Assembly: GCA_037893245.1 (NCBI GenBank)
Contig: JBAIAA010000352.1
Location: 1,860,001 to 1,924,000 of the forward strand
DNA: 64,000 bases
Direction of reading: 5' to 3'
DNA from: Crossaster papposus
Taxonomy: Eukaryota > Echinodermata > Asteroidea > Velatida > Solasteridae
The notes beneath the pieces are model-generated. The model saw nothing but the letters and a program-made list of their open reading frames with translations, searched no databases and was not told the DNA's origin. Positions 45,528 through 58,000 of the stretch are shown here, piece by piece. The translations under genes were made by a program, and so were the position numbers. How positions within the stretch are numbered: position 1 is the stretch's first letter; the number at the start of each line of letters is the position of its first letter.

Positions 45528-45821
45528 TTAACAATGTTTAGGCCCATGGTGGGCTGGTTTTAAACATTCTACTTGTTTAATACCGACCAACCGCATTTTT
45601 ATTCCCATTTAAAAATACCTTTCGGTCAAAAAGTCAAAGCAAGTCAATTTTTTTAAACAATATTACCTCGTGTTTTGAGGAACAACCCTCCAGCTATTTT
45701 AATTGTATGTGCCTCGCGCGCGTGCCCTTAAATGGAGATAGACGCGCGTGTCCTACCTGCTGCTTGGTATGGCGTGATTGTGAATGATATGGCGTGATAT
45801 GGCATTGGACATAATGGACTA

Positions 45822-46043
45822 CACTCTGAAAACTGTGTTTAGCGAGGAAACACTGTTCCTGCTATCAGTTTGTAAACATGTTTAGAAGCTAAATGCACGC
45901 ATTCAATTCGTAAACATTAACGTTCAATGGATAAACACAATCCGTCCTCATGCTAAACATGTTTTGCTTTTAAACATGTTTACAAACTGATAGCAAGAAA
46001 GTGTTGAGAAAAGTGTTTACTCGCTAAACACAGTTTTTCAGTG
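45822..46043. mobile_element. 222-bp TA-flanked MITE, copy 1
   Basis: Flanked by TA at 45820-45821 and 46044-46045. Inverted termini CACTCTGAAAACTGTGTTTA and TAAACACAGTTTTTCAGTG. Almost the whole element is palindromic (GTAAACATGTTTA words). Same length and design as 50122-50343. Confidence 0.85.
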
Positions 46044-46045
46044 TA

Positions 46046-47025
46046 ATTGTTGTATTGCGCACGCTATGTGAGGTTCCGAACCAAAACGTATAGCGTTGCA
46101 TGCATGTGGTGTAGAATCCGTAAAATAGGACTATAGTCTATACGTTACACACGCGTTAGGGTCATACTGAATATGTAATCGTAACCCTTTTGTTTACGAA
46201 TTTAAAAAGAAAGTTAATCCTTCAGTTTCGAAATAGGCCTATAATACGTTCTGTTGACGATCGGGTATCAAGCGTTTAATATTTGCGACGGTCGAGTAAA
46301 ACGGTTGTAAAGTGAACAAAATTCCCGTCAATTCAGATTACTTTTATGATCTGAATAAAATCAAAACTCGCATTGGCAAAAATTATCAACATCATGCAAA
46401 ATACCAAATTAAAAGCCAATGTAGGCGGCGTTGTGCTTTTGGGGGATTACATGTACTAGTCGTTTTTGTTGAAATGTTGCCGTCTAAAAATACAGCTGCG
46501 CCGCCGGATGTGCGTCATTATCTTTTTTCTGTCGCTAGCGGCTACCTGACCAAAACAACTTAGCCGTCTGGGCATTGCCATCAGTCAGGGAACCAGACTA
46601 CTGGCATTTCCGGCACAATCAGATTCAGCCCGTCCCTAAAGGGAAGAAGTGTGTTCCATCGTCCCCATAGTTTGCTTTCTCTTGCACTTTAAAGGGAATA
46701 TTATCACGAAATATCACGAAACGACCTACTGGACTGTTAGGGAACAACAGTCTAAACACCCTTTAAATTATTAGCTCCTGGTGTGTTGACATTTTCAAGT
46801 AAAGTGGTATTTTTATATCGATTTCCAACGCTGATCAGCCGACCAAGCAGCGTTAGAAAAAGTTTTGTTCTTCCTTCAATTACTTTTCCTAATAATTCAT
46901 ATTATCCCGCTTTTTCTTTGCAATTGATATACACACATGCGAACTTATAAAGGGGGTACAAGCCAGCTTACAATCTCTGACCTTACAATTCTATAAACGT
47001 CTATAAATTGTGGCCGTTTCATCTT
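46046..47025. other. Intergenic, nothing recognised
   Basis: An 83-codon frame at 46312-46563 has no known domain. Text near 46588-46600 (CAGTCAGGGAACCAGACTAC) recurs near 47855 and in complement near 63080, so it may belong to a dispersed repeat. Confidence 0.35.
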
Positions 47026-47092
47026 AAAGGTAGGATACAACATTTGCAGATTTTTGCCCAAAAAAACCTATTTACTACCGAATTATTAGGAA

Positions 47093-47331
47093 TTATAACA
47101 CACCTCTTGCTAGTTCTGTATTCTTGTTGGCTGAAACACGGTCACGTGGGTTAACTATTATAGGCTAGTGCATGAGAATTGCGCCACCGTGAGTTTGCAG
47201 GAAACAGTTCCTGAAGCGGGCAATAGACTTAACATTTTTGACTGGTTACAGCGCCCTCAAGAGGTTTGCCAGGCTCATCTTAATATGAAAAATGGCGGCG
47301 TCGGGATCTTTTGGACCGAGGTGTGTTATAA
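47093..47331. mobile_element. MITE with TTATAACACACCTC termini inside M1
   Basis: 239 bp, inverted ends TTATAACACACCTC and GAGGTGTGTTATAA. Non-coding. Inserted into the M1 copy next to ATTATTAGGAA. Confidence 0.7.
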
Positions 47332-47344
47332 AACACATAATTTA

Positions 47345-47500
47345 TGGACTGGCATGATTCGGTCACTAGAGCACGTCTATCCCCCCTCGGGCCTATTAGT
47401 GACCAGAAGGGGAACCTATAGGTCCCCCTTCTGGTCACTCACAGTCCCTCGGGGAATAGATAGATGTGCTCTAGTGACCTCATTGCCAGTCTATATGTGT
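47345..47500. repeat. Long hairpin element inside M1
   Basis: Arms run from ATGGACTGGCATGATTCGG and TCACTAGAGCACGTCTATCC to the mirrored GTGCTCTAGTGACC and TTGCCAGTCTAT, meeting at a short loop near AACCTATAGG. The core GTGACCAGAAGGGG / CCCCTTCTGGTCAC is perfect. Confidence 0.75.
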
Positions 47501-47847
47501 ATAATATATTACTTATTTGAAAGTAAATAATGATTGTATGCATCCATCAAAATGATTGCGCCAGATATCTTATAATTGTTCCGAAAAATTGAATTTTATA
47601 ATAAAAAAAAGCATGATCGCCGGACGACGATTGCGAACAAACAAGGACAACATATGCATCACTGCCCGACGCCGCGGTTTAAAATAAACGCAGTTTTTCT
47701 TGCCTTCCTGGGGATCCGTGCATGATTGTAAAATTTTGAACAGGTCAGTTAAACGATATTTACTATAAAATACAACCCCCCCCCAAAAAAAAAATCCACT
47801 TATTCACGATAATTCAAGCAATTACCAATGGTGTACCATACCTTTAA

Positions 47848-48366
47848 GTGGGGTCAGGAAACCAGACTACAAGAACATGATTGGTTTTCTACGAATAAAC
47901 GTGAACTAAGTTGCGATAACATACTAACCCACTTCCCCATTTCTATAAAAGAAAACAAGTATGTTGTACCACGGTTTTGAGACAGTGGTTGGCTTACACC
48001 TTGGGAGAAAAACAATAATTATGCAATTGCACTTTTCCCATCTAAACTAAACAAACTCACCAGTGAGAATGAAAATTGCAAATAACACAATTTTCACCAG
48101 AAACTGGCCAAACGGGATTGACTTAAACTATTCATTTTTGACAGACAAATTTGATTTTAGGAGAGTATAAAGGCATTTTTAAGAAACCAGTAGGCCTACA
48201 AGTCAATGAGAGTGAGATATTTTGGTCGTGTGAATAAAAAATATAACAGAATGCAGATGTTATAAATATATAAAAGCAACAAAGCATTTACTTTAGAGTA
48301 AAAGCATTAGAGTAAAAGCATTAGGGAAAAGCAAATGCTGGAATTCGTATACGAAAAAAAGTTTAC
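47848..48366. other. Intergenic, nothing recognised
   Basis: AT-rich, no open frame of note, with a short AAAGCATTAGAGT direct repeat at about 48290-48330. Confidence 0.4.
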
Positions 48367-48475
48367 AAAGTAGGATACACCATTGGTAATTGCGTGAATT
48401 ATCAGGAATGGGTGGGTTTGGGGGTTGTATCTTATAGTAAATATCGTTTATAGTAAATATCGTTCAAACTCCAGA
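48367..48475 (+). mobile_element. MITE M1 copy 5, left fragment
   Basis: AAAGTAGGATACACCATTGG through GGGGGTTGTATCTTATAG, then a small internal duplication of ATAGTAAATATCGTT. The element breaks off after about 48475. Confidence 0.75.
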
Positions 48476-48825
48476 CGTTTCTGTATAGGGAACAGAGTCT
48501 CGGCTTAGCTTTAAACTGCATGACTCATTCTCACAAGCAACTTCATCATATGCCAGATTACCCTCTGGTTTCCTCCTCGTAATGAAACGGCAACAGCCAG
48601 CCAAGGACAGCTGAAACCCATAGGTAGACCTATTCATAAACACACCTCTCTCTATCGACGATGGTATTGGCTCGTTTCGGCCGAAGCGCTCATTAATGCA
48701 AATTAACAACACCGCCCAGTGTACGCGATTCAACATGACTCACTCTGTCATTGGGTGTATTAAGTTTTTTGTCAGGGGGTCAAACTCGAGTTGCGCACGC
48801 GCACGGCGCGACTTGCTGCCCGGCA
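48476..48825. other. Upstream flank of the carbonic anhydrase gene
   Basis: A minus-strand frame (48464-48736) has no known domain. GC content rises toward the promoter (GCGCACGCGCACGGCGCG near 48794). Confidence 0.4.
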
Positions 48826-48826
48826 G

Positions 48827-49000
48827 CCAATCACAGGCCAGTCTATTTTTATCAAGTCGTGACCCCTTCGCGCGTGAGACAGGTTTCCCAGTTTATCGGG
48901 CGCGTGATGCGCCTCGGTTAACCCAGGGGGTTTAGGTAGCGCTGACCCAGGGACAGGGCACCGTATAAAACCCGCTGAGCTCAGAGGGTGAATTTCATTA
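48827..49000 (+). promoter_or_regulatory. Core promoter of the carbonic anhydrase gene
   Basis: CCAAT box at 48827-48831, TATAAAA at 48964-48970 and an initiator-like TTCATTA with its A at 48997, 33 bp from the first T of the TATA box. This gives a predicted 5' UTR of 83 nt before the ATG at 49080. Good motif spacing, no transcript evidence. Confidence 0.7.
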
Positions 49001-49079
49001 TCGTTTACTGGTGGACAAAAAAACAAAACAAAAATTCGCTATTACGAGAGACCGGAGGAGTCTGACAAGCGTTGTAAAG

Positions 49080-52000
49080 ATGGAGCTGCTATTATTCGTC
49101 TCAGGATTACTTACTATCATTCCATTTGTCCGTAAGTACATGGGTGGATCTAGCTTATCTTAAAAGGGGGGGTGTTTGTATCATTTATCTACCAAACTTG
49201 ATTCTAGCAAGCGCGTAGCACAAAGCCAACTACGGCGAGTGGTCTGGGACCCCGGAACATTTTGGATTCTAGATGCTCTGTGGTGGTCACTTTCCTTTGA
49301 AATTATGTAAAACATGTACATCGATACTACTGATTTTAGGGATTTTTTTTTGTTTTTCAATGAAATAAACTTTGCTCAGCAGACCAGCATTCGCTGCGAA
49401 CATTCGCCGGAGGGAAAATGTGTTCAACTTTTGCGAATTCGCAGCGCGAAAAGTTGCCCCGACGCCACAAATTCGGGCTGTAACATTCAAACTCATTTTT
49501 TCTTTAAATATATACACATATAGTATAAGCATACAATCGCATGTATGTACATGTATGTATCATGTTACGATGGTTGCATTTCAACACCCATCTCACATTC
49601 TATTTACTCGTTTTAATTTGATGATATCGTAACTCTGTTTTTGTGGTAACTTTTTTGCTTTTTATCACCCTAAGCTACAAGCCTATTCTCAGAGGTATGG
49701 TTTTTACATGTTTTTAGCCGTTTTAACATGTTTCTAACATTATTGTTTTTCTCCCAGATACAGTACCATGGGGATACCCTCAAACAAAGCCCGGTAAGTT
49801 GAAACTTTCGGAACAGATTTCTTTTCTTTTTTTATTTTTACTTTGGACCTTTCGCTTGATAAAATGTTATTCTAAAAAGTACGTCAAAAAGAGAACCCGC
49901 TAATTCGCCTCAGGACGTAGAGCTGGAAGTGGTTGGGTTTTCTTTTCCCCAGAAATGTTTCAGGGGATTTTGTTTTGAAGAACAGAAAATCTGGGACACC
50001 AAACAAACACACAAAAAATTACTTGAATCATCAAGTGAATCGACTTAGGTTCAAATATGAACAACCGTTGCGGAAACAGAGCAAAACAGTTTAGTATTCC
50101 AACTGCGCATGTGCACAACTACACTGCAAAAACTGTGTTTAGCGAGTAAACACTTTTCTAAACACTTTCTTGCTATCGTTTGTAAACATGTTTAAATGCT
50201 AAACATGTTTAGCATGAGGACGGATTGTGTTTAGCCATTGAACGTTTATGTTTACGAATTGGATGCGTGCATTTAGCTTCTAAACATGTTTACAAACTGA
50301 TAGCAAGAAAAGTGTTTCCTTGTTAAACACAGTTTTTAGAGTGTATTGTTCTGAATTAACATTTTTCAAAAAAAACCTTAAAACGTTTGGACAACTTCTA
50401 TACGTGTTTTCAGGAGTCTTGCGTGTCCAAACTTTTCTTTGAACAAAAGTTCCCATCGTCTTTTCGTTAACGATCTATAACTCCTATAGCTATCAAATTA
50501 ATGACTACAGTGCTCTGTGGCAGCCGAAAGAGCAAAAACCGTCCGTGTGTCAGACGGCCAAGCATGAAAACCAAAGTCGAGTTGACCAAGAAACAGTTGA
50601 GATTGATGTCTGGAACAAAGGCAATCGTGGACGTGAATCGCTCATGGGAATATATACGCTTCGTTTGTTTTAATTGAAAACTCTCAGTACAACTGACAAG
50701 GTTTATTGTTCAACAACGGGGACGCCGCCGGATGGGCGTTGTCCATGGAATATCCGTTCGTTGGACGAGCGTTTATACACTGTGCTGTGATATGTGAGCA
50801 GATTCGGTGATCATTAATTGTGCAAAACAAGACTGCATCTTGACCTCAAGATTGTGTCCATTCAACACACGCTTTCCATCGCGATATCACGTCTACCGTC
50901 TGAACACCAAAACACGGCAGCCAAATTGGCCAATCGGCAGCTTTGTCCACAATAATTGTACTCTGATTGGCTGGCACACGGGGTCGCATACAATTAAATT
51001 AGCATGTCTATAGATATATGGGACGTTGTGCCATATATGGATATTATGTCTGGTACATGTTTGTTTGTTTGTTTTATTTCCATTCATACTTTCATACATA
51101 CAGAAAAATAATGATCGATACAAAATAGATTAAACATTATATAACAATACAATACAGTATGAATGGAGGTGACATCCTTCTGTAGTCTTCTGACTAGGAT
51201 GGGCGAGGGCGGTGTAGGGAACTTGCATGCATTTAAAGTAGGATACACCATTGGTAATTGCTTTAATTATCTCGACTGGGTGGATAATTAGGGTATTGTG
51301 TTTTATAGTAAATATCGTTTAACTGACCTGTTTGAAGTATAACAATCATGGATGCCGAGAAAAGCAAGAAAAACGGTGTTCGTTTTTCAACCGGCGTTGG
51401 GCAGTGGTTCTTATGTGTTCTTAGGGTTTTTGTTCCGAAAAAAATTTCAGAACAAATATAGGAATACAAGTCGGTAGTAAACAAATTCGATGTCTGCATA
51501 TGGTGTATATTACCTTTAAATGTTGACACCCCATCACGTGCTACAATTCAGCTTAATTGTCAGGATTATCTCGACAGAAAGCAGAAGGTGTTAATTCTTG
51601 ACATTTTAGCCATCCTATTAATCTCGAATCTGCAGATTCCACAGTCTGCAGTTTCTATGTAATATGCATGCGTAGTCTGTAAAGTTTGTAGTGAATTTAA
51701 ATACAACAAAATTCCCTCAGAAAGGGCTTTTTTTAATCGAGTCTTTAACCGGTAAGCGCTCAAAGAAACCAACCAAAATAACGAGCTACCATAATCCTAA
51801 CCCTAGCCAAACTATAACCCTAACCCTGTCCGTGTCGTTTTGGTTGGAGTCGAACCTCTTCAATCGCACCGTCTTTCATTTCTGTCTGTTCCTCTCTTTT
51901 CAGGCACCGATTACTGGCCCAAGATTTTCCCGCTTTATTGCTCTGGCCTCAGCCAATCACCGATCGACATTATACCGAGCAGTGCCGTCAAGATGACGCC

Positions 52001-55000
52001 CGCCTCCTTTGAACTGACCGGGTTCGGCGCTACGCCTCCCAAGGGGGGCAGGATCACTGTCAAGAACAGCGGACTGAGTGGTAAGAACGAATTGATATAT
52101 ACCAATTACCCGTCTGCATTGGTTCGTGGGACCATGGAGGAATAAATGGAGGACAACTGCTGAATGTAGCACTTGATTGAAAGAGAAGTTGTCGCCCTAC
52201 AGACGATGTGCCCTCTGACGTCACGTGTTTACATCTGTATTTAAATGTGCCCGGCAGTGATGCGCACCCATCATGTTTTACATAAAATTTGCTTAAAGAC
52301 TGACGTCGCAGGTCAGATCGCCTTTCAATTATGTGACCTCTGATGTCATCTCTTAACCAAATTTATGTAAAACATGATGCGTGCGCATATTGACGGGCAC
52401 ATTTTGAATGCAGATGTAAACAGAGGCACATCGTCTATTATTGTGAGCGTTGACGTCCGTCGATCGTTATACACGTACATATTCTAATTACACTATGAAT
52501 ATAGTGCGCAGTGCCCGTTCAAAATGTGGCGGTCGGGAAATAAACGGGCGGGTTACAGTGATCAAAGGACTTGTGCAAGTTGAATACTACCCGTTCGGAT
52601 CTGCCGGGCTATCACTTACGTTAATTAGTCATTTCTGCCAATAAATCGCCCTTAATTACTTAAGTTAAGAATCCGGCCCCGTCACTGTCTGCTTGGGATC
52701 TCTGCTGGTACCCGTGCCAAATATGAATGCTGTCGGGCCGCTGGTGTCCGAGGAAAATGTAGACATACATCATACAAACAAACACGCAAGTGTGTAAAGA
52801 CCTTCGATCGTGGACGGGGCATTGTTCGACCGTAATCCCTCTTTTGTTAATACTCTAACGTTTTCGGACGATCTCCATAGGATTTGCGCACTAGTCAAGA
52901 TCGTGGACCTTGTGTCAATCGTGGACAGCATTGTTTCCCCAAAAATTCCTTTGTCCCCCGTCCACGGCCAACGGTGTTTACAAACGCACAGATTCACACA
53001 AACAAAAGTGTTTAACTATAAAGTAAACACCTATTATTAGGTCACTTAAAGTGATCGTATAGTCTGTGAATATTGACGGCACCGTCAACAATCCTGTCCG
53101 TAAACGCTGGTGTTCCGCATGGGTCGATACTAGGTCCACTTTTATTCATTGTTTATAGGCCATACTGTGATCTTCTATTTTGTATTCCCCAAACTGCAAC
53201 TTATTTACATCATTTACAAAAGTTACAAAATTTACAAAATACACACACAAAAACACAAGCGAAACTGACTAGGTAAATGTGCATACATTTCAAAGTGAAC
53301 AAAGAAAATGGCAAGGCGGGACAGTACCAAGGCTGTACCAACTGAGCTATCATATCTTGCCCTATGTATTTTTGTTCGAGGGCGCTAATCAGAATTCATA
53401 AACACCAGAATGCCCTGTGGCCAGGACTCACGCCCAATTTCACGATACAACCTGGGAAGCGACATCGTGGAGATCATTCAACGAGGACACGACAGGTGTT
53501 TTTTGGCGGGTTTTAATTCGCCCATCCCGTCAATCAGAATTGACCTTAAACATGCAGGACTGTTTCAAAAGTTAATGTACATAGGCCTACTTAAGTATCA
53601 AATGTTTAATATTATTGTACGTCTGTAGATATTCTGTTTGTATTTGTGTGTAAATGTTGTAATTATATGTATTATTGTTAGTTGTCAGTTTACGGTTTTG
53701 TTATGATGACTTGTAATGTATTGTGGCGGAACTGGCAGAGGCCCTTGATGGGGACTGGTCTTATTATCCCAGGACTCCAACCAACTCCTAGTATCCAACA
53801 AATATATGTATTACCCTCGCGCAAGGATGAGCGGCTATCCAAATACAAGGGGGTACAATATTAACGAACGGCGGACGTAACCTAGGGGCAGCTCGTTTGG
53901 TGGATACAACCGTTTTATGATTAAGTGATTAACTTGATGTAATAGCAGAGCACTAAATAATCCCAATAAATCACAATGCAAACAAACCTCGCAGTGACAA
54001 GTATTCCAAAGACGATCAATCACTGGTCTTATTCTTATATTTCTATATGATTCAATGCAAATACATAGCTATTTGATAGCCCTCACGTAAATGGGTCAAC
54101 TACACCTCTAATGGTGTACTTGACCCGGAATAAACCTCACGTGGTCAACTGCACCACTTGAGTGTAATGGGGCTGGAATTAATCTGCCTTGGCTTATAGA
54201 ATATAAAATGTTATGGGGCATACACATCTAAAAGTTGATACAATTATAATCTGTATCTCTTTTATAGCAATATAAAAAAAAACACAAGGTAAAGCAGGGT
54301 AATGAAACACTTCACGGGGCAACCTAATTAAATATTCACAACTAAACCTCACTGTTGGTTTCGTATACCTCAACCAGGTTCAGCTTACTGACAGCGAGCT
54401 CCAGGTATACCTCACAGCTTTTACAATAACCCTCAACAAACTTCAGCAATCAAAGTATAGCTCAATCAACTAGGGAACTACTCGGAGGTTTATGGTAACC
54501 CTCACGGAAAACTCTACGCTACGCTCGGTACACTTGAACAGGGATAGCTAGCTCAATGACCAGGGCCGGCTGTACTCGGCCGTCACCACCCCAAACAGGC
54601 ACAGAACAACAGCATTATAGACCATGTGCCCTCTGACGTCACGTGTTTACATCTGCATTCAAATGTGCCCGGCAGTATGCACACACATCGTGTTTTACAT
54701 CAAATTTGCTTAAAGAGTCACCTCGCAGGTCAGACCGCCTTTGAATTATGTGACCTCTTATGTCATCTCTTAACTAAATTTATGTAAAACATGATGCGTG
54801 CGCATATTGACGGGCACATTTGAATACAGCTGTAAACAGAGGCACATCGTCTATACAATCCCACTAATCAACCGTATCTTCGCTACAACCCCCGCCCAAC
54901 TAGTTTCCTCCCCACGCTCGTTCCAGGTTCCCAATATCCCACACAAGCTACCACGCGCGGTGACTCACCGGACACACCATTTGGCCAGCAACACTTCAAC

Positions 55001-58000
55001 GTCAACAATCCCACTGTCGGCCGCTGAATCGCGCGCACATTAATTATCGTCGGAGTGGGAATATTGCTGTATAATTTGCACCGACACCTTCTTCGAGAGC
55101 TTTCTGGAGAGTGACTAAACCGACGCGAAAGGCCCCAAAGGTCGCGAAAATGCGCTACGGCGATTGCTCGATCACCACGCGCTAATGATTATTCATGTAC
55201 CGAGAGCATGTGTTACTCATGTCTACACGCGCCAGTAATTGGTTGCTTAACCCTGATCATGCAGCCGCGCGTCGATGATTGGCCGCTGCGCAATGCACCG
55301 CGCAGCATGAGCGCGTGAACCTACATGAGCAATATATTTTTAGACTAACTAGACTTAAATACAAGCCGGCATATACCCTGTTCCGTTACAGTATTTCGTT
55401 ATCCAATTTTATTTGATGATGTATGCAGGGCCCCAATGGAAACCCGTTTTTAAACTGTTTGGGCACATCCTGGGTATACGCTCTTGTTTCCTTTTGCGAT
55501 CGAGGATCGAAACACAAAAGAAAACAAAGGGAACAAAAGATCCTCGAAGGACGGTTTCTTTGTCCTCGATCGCTCCGGTAAGCGCTAGGCAATGGGGTTA
55601 GGTTACAGTAGAGGAATAAAGGAAAACACAATAGGGGATCCTCGGTCGTAATGGCAATTCACGAACTATAGTGTTAGATTAACGCCATTTATTACGCCAC
55701 TGGGCCCAAGATCTGGGCATGAACGAATAGCGATGTCATACGGCATTGGCCAAGTTCGATCAAGGAACTATTAGCTAGTGGTTAGTTCGTGACGTCATTA
55801 GGGCATGCGCACTGAAGTTGAAGTGCGAACGACTCTTGTCGAACTATTGATAACTGCCAAACTAGTCCTCTCTGTACTGTGCTATTAAAGCGGCTACTGG
55901 TTACCATCGATGTGACCAACCGCGGTAGGCTGGTCGTGAATAGTCGACTAGACTAGTCCAACCATCGTCGACTAGCCTGAGTTCGATCAGAGTTAGTCAA
56001 ACTATAGTCAACTATAGTCCTTGATCGAACTTGGCCAATGCACGTAATACACAAAATGACCTTTTCTCTAACTTACCTGAATTGGCAGCTCAGATCAAGC
56101 TGACTGGCGACTACCTGATGAGCGGGGGCGGTCTACCGGGTCGTCAGTACCGTGCTGCTGGTATTCATTTTCACTGGGGGAGCACCAACGACCGAGGCTC
56201 GGAACACACTGTTAGTGGAAGGCAATTCCCTGCAGAGGTATTAAATATATTACATAATTTCAAGAATGTGCAGTTTTGCAGTTTAGCAACATTCGTATTT
56301 GGAACCTACAATCTTAAAACCTTTTTATTATTCAAATATTCATGTGCTGCATTTAGTGGGCATTATTGCAACGAAACTAGTAAAATGCACCGAGACTTAG
56401 GAATGACGCCAGCTCACACGATTCGTCTATGGCGAGTCCATTTAACATTTAGTACTTACGCGGCGATATTTTATAGTTATTTGGAGATATTTCTGAATGA
56501 ATTAGATATATAAATAATTAAAGATATGTCTACAAATAATTCGAGATTTTCTATAAATAATTCAATTATCTCTGATTCATTTAGAGATATCTCCGCAACT
56601 CTAAAATATCGTCGCCTAAAATGGGCTCGCCGTAGGCGAGTCTTGTGACCCAACGTCATTACCACGTTTTGGTGCATTACTAGTTTAATTGAAACAGGGA
56701 ACCACGGAATTCAGAAAATAGGAACAATGTTTTATGCGTAAACTCTATACGCGTATAATTCTATAGGGCTCCCTAATACCATGTTTCCTCCTCGTACCTT
56801 TTATCAGATGCACGTGGTGAACTACGACACGAGGTTCGCGTCCGTTGGCGAGGCTGCCTACAAGGTTGATGGACTGGCAGTACTAGGGTTTTTCCTCGAG
56901 GTGAGAACACATTATCTAATAGGCCTAATCGTGTCTGGAGCTATAGCTAAGGCTATAGGTCTAGGTCCTCGTCTTCTTCCATTTTAGCTGCACAGGGAAC
57001 TGCTGGATGGACGTTGTCGTAGACAATGGGGATGGACGTAGTCTGTCGTAACCGTAGACTCGAAGTTTCTCCTGATTTTAATCCCGACATGCACCTGGTG
57101 ACAGATCCCAATAATAAGTCATCACTGCTGATCCATTCCGTCGTGCCAATCACGTCCCCAGTTCAACGCAGAGAGCGAACATAGAAGGGCGCCCTCAGTT
57201 ATAGTCTCTAAACACATTCTGTATAGATTCGTGTCCACTCACCGTTAATGTTTTGTCAATTGTTTTTAACGTTTAGATTCAGACAGCCGATAACCCGAAG
57301 TTTGAGCCATTCCTGACAGCTCTTTTGAGGACAAGACACGATGGTAAGTATATACAAACGCTATACAATTGTGTTCCCTAATCGCGGGATGCGACAATTT
57401 TTTTCTGCAGGTAGGTTGGTACATAAGCCAATCAGAACACAGATGGTGTTGACGTCATCGATGATGTTAGAGTTGATATTATTATTATTATTATTTTATT
57501 CATGGACAAACCTAACCCCTAACCCCTAACAAATAACCCTAACCCCTAACCCTAGTCAGATCCCAGAAAACTCTAAAATCATCGATGACGTCAACACCAT
57601 CTGTGTTCTGATTGGCTAATAAATGTACACTATGTACCAACCTACCTGCAGAAAAATTATCGCTCCCGGCGGGATACGTACGGCGCTGAATTCAAAATGG
57701 CAGCGGAATGTACGTTAAACCATGGAGGACGTTTTCCTTCCTCCGTGGTTCAACTCTCTTATAAATATACTGCTAAACGGTAATAGACACGTTACTATAG
57801 CACTACTAGCAAGCCACGTATATAATTTACTTCGTGGTATTCTGCTGACTTGACTGGCGCAATCAAAGCACAAGCAGTTTTTCTTTTTCATGTGACAGAG
57901 AACAATGTGCCACTAAACAGAAAACGAATTTTCGAAGACTATGTTCAATGCAACAAAACCTTTTTAAAGAATGCAGGCACCTTTTGGTAGTCTTGACCCA

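Larger units (their letters stand above)
47026..47847 (-). mobile_element. MITE M1 copy 4, carrying two further insertions
   Basis: Reverse orientation: AAAGGTAGGATACAACATTTG at the left and CCATACCTTTAA at the right, with the M1 body (GAAAGTAAATAATGATT, TCGCCGGACGACGATTGCG, CAGTTAAACGATATTTAC) between about 47505 and 47847. The M1 text is broken at 47092 and resumes at about 47505; the gap holds a MITE and a hairpin element. Confidence 0.85.

Noticed and set aside
46312-46563. 83-codon frame as a small gene
   Set aside because: No domain, no splice or promoter context, no repeat evidence for selection.
48464-49026. Short frames upstream of the carbonic anhydrase gene
   Set aside because: They overlap the promoter and have no homology that I recognise; GC-rich promoter DNA often stays open by chance.
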